This document shows positions 19,962-28,951 of a stretch of DNA of 64,000 nt, piece by piece; positions within the stretch are counted from its first letter, which is position 1; each line of letters opens with the position of its first letter. Made by a program: the position numbers and the translations under genes. The notes below the pieces were generated by a model that worked only from the letters and a program-made list of their open reading frames with translations, made no database searches and was not told the origin of the DNA. The DNA comes from Sphingomonas sp. PP-CE-3A-406 (GTDB taxonomy: Bacteria > Pseudomonadota > Alphaproteobacteria > Sphingomonadales > Sphingomonadaceae): positions 558,001 through 622,000 of the forward strand of contig NZ_RCWY01000003.1 in the NCBI RefSeq assembly GCF_003688625.1, read 5' to 3'.

Positions 19962-22394
19962 TCAATCCGGCCGCATCGCGTCGGCGATCATCGCTTCCGC
20001 CTCGATCAGCAGCGCGTCGTCCGAGCTGTTCGTGGCCACCTTCTCGCGCCCGATCAGCGTCAGGACCGGCACGGCGAGCGGGGTCACGCGCTCCAGATCG
20101 ACATGCACCATCGTCGCCGCGGCACGATCGAGCAGCGACGCGAGCCGCCCGACATCGGTCATTCGCGCGCGCGCATCCGCCCACGCCGCCTCCAGCAGCA
20201 GATGCGTCGGCTCGTACTTTCGCAGCACGTCGTAGATCAGGTCGGTCGAGAACGTCACCTGCTTGCCGGTCTTGCGCTTGCCCGGATGCTGGCGCTCGAC
20301 CAGCCCGCCGATCACCGCGACCTCGCGAAACGCGCGCTTCAACAGATGCGATTGCTGCACCCATTCGACGAACTCGTGCTCGAGAATATCCGCCGAGAAC
20401 AGCGACGCCGGATCGACGATCTTCTCCAGCCCGTACACCGCCAGCGCATAGTCATTGGCGACGAAGCCGAGCGGTTTCAGTCCCTGCGTCTCCATCCGCC
20501 GCGTGATCAGCATGCCGAGCGACTGGTGCGCGTTCCACCCCTCGAAACTGTACGCGACCATGTAATGCCGCCCCTCGCGCGGGAACGTCTCGACCAGCAG
20601 CTGGCCGGGCTCGGGCATCACCGATCGATACGCCTGCATCTCCAGCCATTCGCGGACGTCGTCGGGAAAGCGCGCCCAGTCGCCGGGCTGCGCGAGGAAC
20701 CCGCGGACGCGGTCGGCGAGGTTGGTCGACAGCGGCATCCGGCTGCCCCCGTAAGTCGGAATCCGCGCGGGCTTCGACGTCGCGCGCACGACCAGATCCT
20801 CGAGGTCGATCTTCATCACCTCAAGGCTCAGCCCCGCGAAGAAGAACGTGTCGCCATGGCTCAACTGCGCCGCGAACGCCTCCTCGACGCGGCCCAGCAC
20901 GCGGCCATTGCCAAACCGCACGTTGAGCATCGTCGCCTCGACGATAATCCCCGCGTTCAGACGGTGCTGGCCGATGAATTTGGGGTGGCTGACACGCCAC
21001 GTCCCGTCCGCATCCTTCGTCAGCCGCTTGAACCGGTCGTAAGCCTTCAGCGAATAGCCGCCGTCGCTGATGAAGTGCAGCACGCGCTCGAACGTCTCGG
21101 TCGGCAGCGCGGAATAGGGGAGGGCGGAGCGGATCTCATCGAGCAGATCCGCCTCGCGGAACGGCGCCGCGCATGCGCACGCCATCACGTGTTGCGCCAG
21201 CACGTCGAGCGCGCCGACACGGAAGATGTCCGCATCGAGTTCCCACGCCTCGACCGCGTCGAGCGCCGCGCGCGCCTCGAGATATTCGAAGCGGTTGCCC
21301 GGCACGACGATCGCCTGAGACGATTCGTCGAGCCGGTGGTTGGCGCGACCGATCCGCTGCAGCAGCCGCGACGACCCTTTCGGAGCGCCCATCTGGATCA
21401 CGCAATCGACGTTGCCCCAGTCGACCCCGAGGTCGAGGCTCGACGTCGCGACCAGCGCGCGCAGTTTGCCCTCGGCCATCGCATTCTCGACCTTTCGACG
21501 CGCCTCCTTGGCCAGGCTGCCGTGATGGACGCCGATCGGGAGATTGCCCGAATTCACCTTCCACAGATCCTGGAAGATTAGCTCGGCGAGGCTGCGCGTG
21601 TTGCAGAACACGATCGAGGTCTCGTGCGCTTCGATCTCCGCCATCACCTGCGCGGCGGCATAGCGGCCCGAATGCCCCGACCACGGCACGCGACCCTCGG
21701 GCAGCAGGATCGCGATGTTGGGCTCCGCACCCGCCTCGCCGCGGACCATCGCGACCTGATCGATATCGCCGTCGGGCGCGAGCCACGCGCGATAGCCGTC
21801 GGCATCCGCGACCGTTGCCGACAGCGCAACGCGGCGCATCCCCGGCGAAATCTTCTGGAGTCGCGCCATGCAGAGGGAGAGCAGGTCGCCCCGCTTGCCG
21901 GTCGCGAAGGCGTGGACCTCGTCGACGACGATCGTGCGGAGGTTTTCGAACATCGTGATGCTGTCGGGATAGCTCAGCAGGAGCGACAGCGATTCCGGGG
22001 TCGTCAGCAGGATTTGCGGCGGCTTGATCCGTTGTCGCGCCTTGCGGTCGGAGGGCGTGTCGCCGGTGCGCGTCTCGACGCGGATGTCGACGCCCATCTC
22101 GTCGATCGGCGTCAGCAGGTTGCGCTGCACGTCGACCGCGAGCGCCTTCAACGGCGAGACGTAGAGCGTGTGGAGACCCGTCGTCGGCGCCTCGATCAAC
22201 TCGGCGAGCGTTGGCAGGAACCCGGCGAGCGTCTTCCCCGCGCCAGTTGCCGCGACCAGCAGGGCATGATGCCCCGCGCGGCCTTCCGCCAGCATTTCCA
22301 GCTGATGCCGCCGCGGCCGCCAACCCCTCGCGACAAACCAGTTTTCCAAGGGGGAGGGGAGGTCGCTCACGGCCTGTTCACGCATTAGCGTCAT
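19962..22394 (-). CDS. Ligase-associated DNA damage response DEXH-box helicase (Lhr family)
   Basis: An 810-residue superfamily 2 helicase. Residues ~1-210 form RecA domain 1: Q-like motif 'RRHQLEMLAEGRAGHHALL', Walker A 'VAATGAGKTLAGFLP' near residue 48, 'YVSPLKALAVD' and Walker B 'VVDEVHAF'. RecA domain 2 includes 'LVATSSLDLGVDWGNVD' and 'RIGRANHRLD'. The long C-terminal part carries the Lhr winged-helix and beta-barrel region. The length is that of the short bacterial Lhr branch that works with PdeM, an MBL exonuclease and an ATP-dependent ligase. The ATG opens MTLMREQ; a second Met lies three codons on. Confidence 0.93.
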   Translation of the reverse strand: MTLMREQAVSDLPSPLENWFVARGWRPRRHQLEMLAEGRAGHHALLVAATGAGKTLAGFLPTLAELIEAPTTGLHTLYVSPLKALAVDVQRNLLTPIDEMGVDIRVETRTGDTPSDRKARQRIKPPQILLTTPESLSLLLSYPDSITMFENLRTIVVDEVHAFATGKRGDLLSLCMARLQKISPGMRRVALSATVADADGYRAWLAPDGDIDQVAMVRGEAGAEPNIAILLPEGRVPWSGHSGRYAAAQVMAEIEAHETSIVFCNTRSLAELIFQDLWKVNSGNLPIGVHHGSLAKEARRKVENAMAEGKLRALVATSSLDLGVDWGNVDCVIQMGAPKGSSRLLQRIGRANHRLDESSQAIVVPGNRFEYLEARAALDAVEAWELDADIFRVGALDVLAQHVMACACAAPFREADLLDEIRSALPYSALPTETFERVLHFISDGGYSLKAYDRFKRLTKDADGTWRVSHPKFIGQHRLNAGIIVEATMLNVRFGNGRVLGRVEEAFAAQLSHGDTFFFAGLSLEVMKIDLEDLVVRATSKPARIPTYGGSRMPLSTNLADRVRGFLAQPGDWARFPDDVREWLEMQAYRSVMPEPGQLLVETFPREGRHYMVAYSFEGWNAHQSLGMLITRRMETQGLKPLGFVANDYALAVYGLEKIVDPASLFSADILEHEFVEWVQQSHLLKRAFREVAVIGGLVERQHPGKRKTGKQVTFSTDLIYDVLRKYEPTHLLLEAAWADARARMTDVGRLASLLDRAAATMVHVDLERVTPLAVPVLTLIGREKVATNSSDDALLIEAEAMIADAMRPD

Positions 22395-22477
22395 ATGGGG
22401 GCGTCGCGCCGCACCGCTATGGACCGCGTGCGCGATGGCCGCCATTTCGGCCAAAGCTCTGTTGTGAAAGACGATCG

Positions 22478-23083
22478 GTGTCGCTTTTTCGTTATCTCCT
22501 GCCCCTGCCGTTGCTCGCACTCCTGCCGTTCGCCAATGCCACCGCCGCCGACAAGTCGTTCGTCGGGGGCGGCGGCATCGTCCGATTGTCCTACGCCTCC
22601 AGCCTGACGCCGACGCGCAATTTCGCCGGCCGCGCGCTGATGAACCGCGGCTGGCGCCAGATGTGGGACGGCGCGCCGGTCGGTCGCGGCGTCGGCATCG
22701 TCCGTTTCTGGGAGGTCGCCCGGCCGACCAACGGCCAGGGGCAAGTAACCGAGCTGATCCAGGTCGGCTTCAGTCGGAGTGCCGACGTGGTCGCGACGTG
22801 CGGCACCGCGGGACTGGTCTCGGGGAGCGCCAGGCGCCTGCCGAACCGGATGCTCGGCGGCCACCGCTGGACGGTCTATACCAACGGCGACGCCGGCATG
22901 AGCCAGCAGGTGAACGCGACCAACTGGCGCAGCGTCATCAACGGCGCCTGCTACGCGATCGACCGCGTCACGTACGCCGTGAAGGCGGCCGCCCCGGCCA
23001 GCCGCAACGCGCCGACCCAGGCTGTCGCGGCGGCGCGGATGGATGCGATCCTGGCGACGATCAAGGTCGGCGGGCGGCGGTAA
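22478..23083 (+). CDS. Conserved-looking secreted protein of unknown function
   Basis: A 201-residue protein with a clear Sec signal peptide ('SLFRYLLPLPLLALLPFANATA', cleaved near ATA-AD; 22 residues, so quoted in part: LLPLPLLALLPFANATA). The mature part has two cysteines ('VATCGTAGLV', 'INGACYAIDRV') that could form a disulphide. I do not recognise the family. The only available start before the signal is GTG; no ATG occurs until well inside the mature part. It lies divergent from the helicase gene (84 nt) and 246 nt before the exonuclease gene, between two repair genes. That position alone is no evidence of a repair role. Confidence 0.72.
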   Translation: MSLFRYLLPLPLLALLPFANATAADKSFVGGGGIVRLSYASSLTPTRNFAGRALMNRGWRQMWDGAPVGRGVGIVRFWEVARPTNGQGQVTELIQVGFSRSADVVATCGTAGLVSGSARRLPNRMLGGHRWTVYTNGDAGMSQQVNATNWRSVINGACYAIDRVTYAVKAAAPASRNAPTQAVAAARMDAILATIKVGGRR

Positions 23084-23085
23084 TC

Positions 23086-23112
23086 GATCCTCCCCCGCCA
23101 GGGGGAGGATCG
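23086..23112 (+). terminator. Hairpin after the secreted-protein gene
   Basis: A perfect palindromic stem (GATCCTCCCCC / GGGGGAGGATC) with a GCCA loop begins 2 nt after the stop codon and is followed by a short T-run (TTTGGG). It shares sequence with one arm of family C repeats, so it may be a solo arm serving as terminator. Confidence 0.7.
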
Positions 23113-23159
23113 TTTGGGCTTGGGATTTGCACCTGAAAGTCTGATCCACCCTTCACTCC

Positions 23160-23251
23160 GTCATTCCCGCGGAGGCGGGAACCCATAATGGCTGGCCAAG
23201 CGGAAAGACTGCAGGCGCGCGTCTGGATTCCCGCCTGCGCGGGGATGACGG
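23160..23251. repeat. Inverted repeat, family A'-like (ATTCCCGC type)
   Basis: Arms GTCATTCCCGCGGAGGCGGG and ATTCCCGCCTGCGCGGGGAT (the second as inverted partner ending GATGAC) around a ~45-nt centre. It lies between the secreted-protein gene and the exonuclease gene. Confidence 0.75.
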
Positions 23252-23329
23252 CTTAGCATGTACGTCGAATAGAGCGGCCGTTCGGTGCTACCAACGGCAC
23301 CGCATCCTGGCGTCACGCGTTACCTGATC

Positions 23330-24328
23330 ATGGCAAAACTCGGCGACTGGCTCGAACCGCATCCGCACGGCATCCTCGTCAAGCCGATCGACGCCTGGAT
23401 CGACCCCTCGATCCCGACCGCCAAGGCGCTCGTCACGCACGGCCACGCCGATCACGCGCGCGGTGGTCACGAGGCGGTCTGGGCGACGCCGGAGACGCTC
23501 GCAATCATGGATGCGCGCTACGGCCCGCAAGCCGGCAACCCGGTCGCGTACGGCGAGACGATCCGCATGGGAGAAGTCGACATCGGCTTCGTCCCCGCCG
23601 GCCACGTCCTCGGCTCCGCGCAGATCGTGCTCGATTACCGCGGCGAACGGATCGTCGTCTCGGGCGACTACAAGCGCCGTGCGGACCCGACCTGCACGCC
23701 GTTCGAACCCGTCAAATGCGACGTCTTCATCACCGAAGCCACGTTCGGCCTGCCGGTGTTCCGCCACCCGGACACCGGCGACGAGATCGACAAGCTGATC
23801 GCCGCGCTGCACGCCAATCCCGATCGCTGCGTCGTCGTCGGCGCCTATGCGCTCGGCAAGGCACAACGCGTGATCGCCGAACTGCGCGAGCGTGGCCACG
23901 AGGCGCCGATCTACATTCACGGCGCGCTGCAAAAGCTGTGCGACCTGTATGCGGAACACGGCGTCAGGCTCGGCGAACTGCTCCCGGTGGCCGACGCGAA
24001 GAAGGCGGACATGGCCGGGCACGTCGTGATGTGCCCGCCCGGCGCGCTCAACGATCGCTGGTCGCGGCGGCTGCCCGACCCGATCACCGCGATGGCGAGC
24101 GGCTGGATGCGCGTTCGAGGCCGTGCGCGACAGAAGAACGTCGAACTCCCGCTGATCCTGAGCGATCACGCCGATTGGGACGAGCTCATCGCCACGCTCA
24201 CCGAGATCGCGCCCCGCGAGGTATGGGTCACGCACGGCCGCGAGGACGCGCTGGTCCACTGGTGCATGACCCGCCAGATCAAGGCCCGCGCGCTGGCTCT
24301 GGTCGGCTTCGAAGACGAGGACGATTGA
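23330..24328 (+). CDS. Ligase-associated DNA damage response exonuclease (MBL/beta-CASP-like)
   Basis: A 332-residue metallo-beta-lactamase-fold nuclease. The motif 'ALVTHGHADHARGGH' (His37, His39, Asp41, His42) opens the site. It is followed by 'FVPAGHVLGSAQIVLDYRGE', 'VVSGDYKRRADPTCTPFEP' and 'ILSDHADWDELI', as in the beta-CASP exonucleases that accompany Lhr helicase, MPE and ligase. The ATG opens MAKLGDWLEPHPHG, the usual N-terminus. It lies 0.9 kb from the helicase gene on the opposite strand and converges with rpoN. Confidence 0.92.
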   Translation: MAKLGDWLEPHPHGILVKPIDAWIDPSIPTAKALVTHGHADHARGGHEAVWATPETLAIMDARYGPQAGNPVAYGETIRMGEVDIGFVPAGHVLGSAQIVLDYRGERIVVSGDYKRRADPTCTPFEPVKCDVFITEATFGLPVFRHPDTGDEIDKLIAALHANPDRCVVVGAYALGKAQRVIAELRERGHEAPIYIHGALQKLCDLYAEHGVRLGELLPVADAKKADMAGHVVMCPPGALNDRWSRRLPDPITAMASGWMRVRGRARQKNVELPLILSDHADWDELIATLTEIAPREVWVTHGREDALVHWCMTRQIKARALALVGFEDEDD

Positions 24329-24336
24329 TCCACGCT

Positions 24337-24599
24337 AAGCCTGTCCTGAGTTTCGCCGAAGGGGCGCGAAGGCGCCAAGAAGAGCTTTTGCGCGCAGAGG
24401 CGCAGAGGACGCGGAGATAGTGACAGAGAGTCGAATTTCGTACTTTCGTCAGCGGTCGTTATCTTGAGTTGGCCATATCGGTGAAGGTCTCGCAAACGCG
24501 AGACGGCGGTCCAGTCCACAACCCTCCGCGCTCTCTGCGCCTCTGCGCGAACCAATCTTCTACTCTTAAAGCCCCTTCGTCGAAGCTCAGGGCAGGCTT
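24337..24599. repeat. Composite inverted repeat, family E (copy 1)
   Basis: The outer arms AAGCCTGTCCTGAGTTTCGC...GGGG and GCCCCTTCGTCGAAGCTCAG...GGCTT are near-complements. Inside them a second inverted pair (GCGCGCAGAGGCGCAGAGGA / CTCTGCGCCTCTGCGCGAAC) brackets a ~100-nt centre. The 263-nt unit fills the convergent exonuclease/rpoN gap. No coding frame inside is convincing. Confidence 0.75.
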
Positions 24600-24606
24600 G
24601 CGTGAA

Positions 24607-26103
24607 TCAGCCGCCCTCGAGCGCCCGCGCACGCCGCCGCTGCACCGAACTCCCGATCCCCAGCGCTTCGCGGTATTTCGCCACCGTCCTGCGCGCGATG
24701 TCGAAGCCCTTGGCGTTGAGCAACTCTACCAGCGTATCGTCGGACAGGATCTTCGCACCCTCGGTATCGATGAGCGCCTTGATCGCGGATTTCACCGCCT
24801 GTGCCGACACCGCCTCGCCGCCGTCCGCGGACTGGATCGCGCTCGTGAAGAAGTATTTCAGCTCGTACAGCCCGCGCGCGCACGACACGTATTTGTTGCT
24901 CGTCACGCGGCTGACGGTCGATTCGTGCATCTCGATCGCATCCGCCACCTGGCGCAGCGTCAGGGGCCGCAGATGCGCGACGCCCTTGAGGAAGAACGCC
25001 TCCTGCTGCTTCACGATCTCGGTCGCGACCTTGATGATCGTCCGCTGGCGCTGATCGAGCGCCTTCACCAGCCAGTTCGCGCTGGCGAGGCAATCCGACA
25101 GCCACGCCTTCGATGCCTTGTCCTGCTGCCCGCCCGACAATTCGGTGTAATAGCTGCGATTGACCAGCACGCGCGGCAACGTGGAGGCATTGATCTCGAT
25201 CGCCCAACCCGCCTTGGTGCGCGCCACGAACAGGTCCGGCGTCACCGACTGCGCCGGCTCGCCGCCGTATCGACAGCCGGGCTTCGGGTCATAGCCGCGC
25301 AGTTCGCGGATCATGTCCGCCATGTCCTCGTCGTCGACGTCGCACATCCGCTTCAGCCGTGTCAGTTCGCCACGCCCGAGCAGGTCGAGATTGTCGATCA
25401 GCCGCGCCATGCACGGATCGTAGCGATCGGCTTCGCGCGCCTGCAATGCGAGGCATTCGGCCAGATCGCGCGCGCCGACGCCGGTCGGATCGAACGTGTG
25501 GATCGTCGCCAGCACGCGCTCCACGCGCACCAATGGCACGCCGAGCCGGTTGGCGATGTCGAGCAGCGATACGGTGAGATAGCCCGCCTCGTCGATCTGG
25601 TCGATCAAATGCGCGGCGATGAATGCGTCGTCGTGGGGAATCGCCGGACCGGCCTGCGCGAGCAGATGATCCGCCAGGCTGAGGCTGGTATCCGCGAACG
25701 CATCGAGATCGGGTCCGTCCTCGCCGCCCGCACCGCCCGCGCTCGCGCCGGTCATCGACAGCGCGCCGTCCATGCCGCTGCCGCCGTCGGCGACACTGTC
25801 CTGCTGATGACTTTCGGTGGCGTAGTCGACGTCGAGCGTTGGTTCGTCGCCCGCGCCGGTGCCCGCCACAAGCTCGTCGGCGGCGACGCGTTCGTCGCGG
25901 ACTTCGGCGACGGGCTCGCGGTCGGGCGCGTCGCTATCCTCGGCGGCGCTGGCTTCGAGCAACGGATTGCGCTCGACTTCCTCGGCGATGAACCCCTCGA
26001 TCTCCAGGTTCGACAGCGCCAGCAGCTTGATCGCCTGCTGGAGCTGCGGGGTCATCACCAGCGACTGCGACTGGCGGATGTCCAGGCGAGGGGCGAGGCT
26101 CAT
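24607..26103 (-). CDS. rpoN: RNA polymerase sigma-54 factor
   Basis: A 498-residue sigma-54. Region I is glutamine-rich 'RQSQSLVMTPQLQQAIKLLA' at residues ~10-29, and an acidic region II follows (~50-130). The core-binding region contains 'VGARDLAECLALQA'. The DNA-binding C-terminus has the helix-turn-helix and the RpoN box 'ARRTVAKYREALGIGSS'. It recognises -24/-12 promoters and needs AAA+ activators. It lies downstream of lptB on the same strand but is separated by a family E repeat, which may partly uncouple its transcription. Confidence 0.97.
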   Translation of the reverse strand: MSLAPRLDIRQSQSLVMTPQLQQAIKLLALSNLEIEGFIAEEVERNPLLEASAAEDSDAPDREPVAEVRDERVAADELVAGTGAGDEPTLDVDYATESHQQDSVADGGSGMDGALSMTGASAGGAGGEDGPDLDAFADTSLSLADHLLAQAGPAIPHDDAFIAAHLIDQIDEAGYLTVSLLDIANRLGVPLVRVERVLATIHTFDPTGVGARDLAECLALQAREADRYDPCMARLIDNLDLLGRGELTRLKRMCDVDDEDMADMIRELRGYDPKPGCRYGGEPAQSVTPDLFVARTKAGWAIEINASTLPRVLVNRSYYTELSGGQQDKASKAWLSDCLASANWLVKALDQRQRTIIKVATEIVKQQEAFFLKGVAHLRPLTLRQVADAIEMHESTVSRVTSNKYVSCARGLYELKYFFTSAIQSADGGEAVSAQAVKSAIKALIDTEGAKILSDDTLVELLNAKGFDIARRTVAKYREALGIGSSVQRRRARALEGG

Positions 26104-26110
26104 GACACCT

Positions 26111-26186
26111 CTTCCGTTCGTGCTGAGCGAAGTCGAAGCACCGGCTCGCGCGGCAGCCCTTCGACTTCGCTCAGGGCGAACGGAGA
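26111..26186. repeat. Inverted repeat, family E (copy 2)
   Basis: CCGTTCGTGCTGAGCGAAGT and CTTCGACTTCGCTCAGGGCG...AACGG form long complementary arms around ~15 nt. It lies within an operon, between lptB and rpoN, and could attenuate read-through into rpoN. Confidence 0.8.
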
Positions 26187-26205
26187 AAGGGGCGTGTCCA
26201 TCGGC

Positions 26206-26988
26206 TTAAAGCGAGAAGCCTTCGCCGAGATACAGCCGGCGCACATTGGCGTCGGCGACCAGTTCCGCGGGTGAGCCCGAGAACAGCACGCGGCCATCGT
26301 AGATGATGTACGCGCGGTCGACGATCTCGAGCGTCTCGCGGACGTTGTGGTCGGTGATCAGCACGCCGATGTCGCGGCGCTTCAGATCCTTCACCAGATC
26401 GCGAATGTCGGCGATCGAGATCGGATCGATGCCCGCGAACGGCTCGTCGAGTAGCATGATCGACGGATCCGCCGCCAGCGCGCGGGCGATTTCCGCCCGT
26501 CGCCGCTCGCCGCCTGACAGTGCCATCGCCGGCGCCGCGCGGAGCCGGGTTAAACCAAATTCCTCGAGCAGCGTGTCGAGTTTGCGCTGCCGTGCCGCCT
26601 TGTCGGGCTCCGACAACTCCAGCACGGTGAGGATGTTTTTCTCGATCGTCAGCCCGCGGAAGATCGACGTCTCCTGCGGCAGATAGCCGAGGCCGAGGAT
26701 CGCACGCCGGTACATCGGCAGCTTCGTGATGTCCTCGCCATCGAGCATGATGCGGCCCGAATCGGGTTTCACGAGGCCCATCACCGAATAGAAGCAGGTC
26801 GTCTTGCCCGCACCGTTGGGCCCGAGCAGCCCGACGACCTCACCGCGGCCGACCGACACCGACACGTCAGTCAGCACGACGCGCTTGTCATAGGACTTGG
26901 CGATCGAGACGACCTGCAAGCCGTTGCTGACGGGCGGCTCGGCGATCGGCTCTACGACCTCGATCGGGGGCAGCGTGGTGGCATCCAT
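26206..26988 (-). CDS. lptB: LPS export ABC transporter ATP-binding protein LptB
   Basis: A 260-residue ABC ATPase that powers LPS extraction from the inner membrane with LptF/LptG. Walker A 'GLLGPNGAGKTTCFYSVMGL' is near residues 53-72. The Q-loop lies in 'YLPQETSIFRGL', the signature in 'ALSGGERRRAEIARAL', Walker B in 'IMLLDEPFAGIDPIS' and the H-loop in 'LITDHNVRE'. The ~20-residue N-terminal extension (MDATTLPPIEVVEPIAEPP) is longer than in E. coli. It lies 111 nt after lptA and upstream of rpoN. Confidence 0.96.
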   Translation of the reverse strand: MDATTLPPIEVVEPIAEPPVSNGLQVVSIAKSYDKRVVLTDVSVSVGRGEVVGLLGPNGAGKTTCFYSVMGLVKPDSGRIMLDGEDITKLPMYRRAILGLGYLPQETSIFRGLTIEKNILTVLELSEPDKAARQRKLDTLLEEFGLTRLRAAPAMALSGGERRRAEIARALAADPSIMLLDEPFAGIDPISIADIRDLVKDLKRRDIGVLITDHNVRETLEIVDRAYIIYDGRVLFSGSPAELVADANVRRLYLGEGFSL

Positions 26989-27099
26989 GGGATCAGGCCT
27001 CGCAAGAATAGATTGCCGAACGCTTTACGCAGTCGCGGGTTGGCAGGAAACATGCATGAGCGCGCCGCCGGAGGGAAGCCCCCGCGGCACGCCTGCGCG

Positions 27100-27657
27100 T
27101 CAGTTGCGCTTGGGAACCGAGAAGGTGCCGCTCACTCGGCCGCCCGACTGCGTCACGGTGCCGCCACCGTTGGTCGCACCGCTGCTGCCGCCGACCGACG
27201 AGCCGTCGATCACCGCGCGTCCGGTATCGAGGTTCATCGTCAGCCGTCCGCCATTGACGACGTTGCCGCCCTGATTGAGCGTCACGGCGCCCAGCATCGT
27301 GATCACGCGCTTGTTCAGATCGTAGATCGCATATTGGCTCTTGGCGGTCTGGTCGGGCCGCTTCACCGTCACGCCGCCCGACGCGTCGAGCCGCGAGACC
27401 TGCGGGTTTCCGCCGATCACCTGGCCCGTATACGCTACCGTCATCCGCGCCGAGTTCAGCGTCATCTCCGCCTGCTTGACCGCGACGTTGCCGGACAGCA
27501 CGGCGCGGTTCGCCTTGTCCTGCAATTCGATATGATCCGCGCTGAAATTGATCGGCGCATTCGAATCGTGCGGCTGCTGCGCGACCGCGGTCGTCGAAAG
27601 CAGCAGGAGGGACAGTCCGAAACCGGCTGCTCCGAGCAAAGATGATGTGGCGCGCAT
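27100..27657 (-). CDS. lptA: LPS transport periplasmic protein LptA
   Basis: A 185-residue protein with a signal peptide (about residues 1-27, ending AVAQQ). It carries an OstA-like beta-jellyroll: 'INFSADHIELQDKANRAVLS', 'VAVKQAEMTLNSARMTVAY' and 'ITMLGAVTLNQGGNVVNG'. LptA bridges the periplasm in LPS transport. Its start lies 5 nt beyond the lptC stop. The C-terminal ~35 residues are Gly/Ser/Thr-rich and low in complexity. It is part of the rnd-lptC-lptA-lptB cluster. Confidence 0.94.
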   Translation of the reverse strand: MRATSSLLGAAGFGLSLLLLSTTAVAQQPHDSNAPINFSADHIELQDKANRAVLSGNVAVKQAEMTLNSARMTVAYTGQVIGGNPQVSRLDASGGVTVKRPDQTAKSQYAIYDLNKRVITMLGAVTLNQGGNVVNGGRLTMNLDTGRAVIDGSSVGGSSGATNGGGTVTQSGGRVSGTFSVPKRN

Positions 27658-27662
27658 GGCGG

Positions 27663-28331
27663 CTATTTCGGCCCTCTGGGTACGATCCGCAAGCGGGCAT
27701 TGCCATCGAGCGTCACGGTGCGCTCTTCCAGGTTCGCGCGCAGCTTGTTCGCGCTGAACGTCCCCTGCTGGACGGTGCCGGTCGCAGCACCCCCGCTTTC
27801 GAGCGTCCGTGCCTTCATGTCGATCGTCGCGTTGGTCGTCTTCAGGTCGTAGCCGCCGGCCGCGGTGGCGTTGAGCGGCCCGAACAGTTGCACCTTTTCG
27901 GTGTCCATGTCGTAGCGACCGGTGTTCGCCTTGATGTTGGCAGGGCCATCGGTCAACTGAATCTGTGCGGCGAGCTGATTGAGCTGGACGATCGGCTCGG
28001 CCGAACTCTTCTGGATCGCAGACTTGGCATCCAGCGTGAACGCCTGGCCCTTGGCATCCTCGCCGCGATATTGCGCCGATTGGATCTTCATCCGCTCCTG
28101 CGCGACGTCGACCTTGTTCTTGTCGAGCAGGAACGACACATCGCCCCCCGCGGTCAGCGGCGCCATGACCATCAAGGCCGCCAGCACGCCGATCGCGGTC
28201 GGCAGCGCGACGCGCGCAATCGCGACGAAGCGGTCGTGGCTGCCACCGGGCGCGGCCCAGTCCTGCCGCGCGCTACGCACGCGGCGGGCGACGGGGGAGG
28301 GCGGCAGTCCCGTGGCGGAGGGCGCGTCCAT
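27663..28331 (-). CDS. lptC: LPS export protein LptC
   Basis: A 222-residue bitopic inner-membrane protein. A transmembrane helix at about residues 39-59 ('VALPTAIGVLAALMVMAPL') is followed by a periplasmic jellyroll with 'YRGEDAKGQAFTLDAKSAI' and repeated beta-strand pairs. LptC receives LPS from LptB2FG and passes it to LptA. The ATG (MDAPSATGLPP) overlaps the rnd stop by one base (TGATG), pointing to translational coupling. Confidence 0.92.
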   Translation of the reverse strand: MDAPSATGLPPSPVARRVRSARQDWAAPGGSHDRFVAIARVALPTAIGVLAALMVMAPLTAGGDVSFLLDKNKVDVAQERMKIQSAQYRGEDAKGQAFTLDAKSAIQKSSAEPIVQLNQLAAQIQLTDGPANIKANTGRYDMDTEKVQLFGPLNATAAGGYDLKTTNATIDMKARTLESGGAATGTVQQGTFSANKLRANLEERTVTLDGNARLRIVPRGPK

Positions 28332-28951
28332 CAAGCGTGCGCGAAAATGTCGATTTCGGGCCAGCCGGCGAGATCGAGCGCGGCGCGGGTCGGCAGGAAG
28401 TCGAAGCACGCCTGTGCGAGCTCCATCCGGCCCTCGCGAATCAGCCGCTTGTCGAGTTCGGTGCGCAACCGGTGAAGGAAGCGCACGTCGGACGCCGCAT
28501 AATCCTTTTGTGCCTCCGACAGCTCGGGGCTGCCCCAATCCGACGATTGCTGTTGCTTCGAGATATCCTGGCCGAGCAGCTCGCGCACCAGTTCCTTCAG
28601 GCCATGGCGATCAGTGTAGGTGCGTATCAGGCGCGAGGCGATCTTGGTGCAATACACCGGTGCCGCGACGACGCCGAGGTAATGCTGGACCGCGGCGATA
28701 TCGAATCGCCCGAAATGATAGAGTTTCACCCGCGCCGGATCCGCGAGCAAAGCCTTCAGGTTGGGCGCATCATAGCCGGCACCCGCGGCAAACCGAACGA
28801 GATGCTCGTCGGGCCCGCCATCGGAAAGCTGGACGAGGCACAACCGGTCACGAGGCGTGATCAGCCCCATCGTTTCGGTATCGACGGCGATCGCGGCACC
28901 GGCCGCGAACAGATCGGCGGGGATATCGCCTTCGTGGAGATGAACTGTCAT
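28331..28951 (-). CDS. rnd: Ribonuclease D (3'-5' exoribonuclease, DEDD family)
   Basis: A 206-residue single-domain RNase D, shorter than the ~370-residue E. coli enzyme because the HRDC domains are absent. Exo I 'AVDTETMGL' (catalytic Asp/Glu) is near residue 24. Exo II 'KLYHFGRFDIAAVQ' and Exo III 'KDYAASDVRFLHRL' (Tyr/Asp) follow. Short forms like this are usual in sphingomonads. The ATG opens MTVHLHEGDIPADLF; upstream frame extension lacks similarity. It is the first gene of the rnd-lptC-lptA-lptB cluster and divergent from the cold-shock gene. Confidence 0.92.
   Translation of the reverse strand: MTVHLHEGDIPADLFAAGAAIAVDTETMGLITPRDRLCLVQLSDGGPDEHLVRFAAGAGYDAPNLKALLADPARVKLYHFGRFDIAAVQHYLGVVAAPVYCTKIASRLIRTYTDRHGLKELVRELLGQDISKQQQSSDWGSPELSEAQKDYAASDVRFLHRLRTELDKRLIREGRMELAQACFDFLPTRAALDLAGWPEIDIFAHA

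Noticed and set aside
24337..24599. The composite repeat as an insertion sequence
   Set aside because: No transposase frame and no clear target-site duplication are visible.
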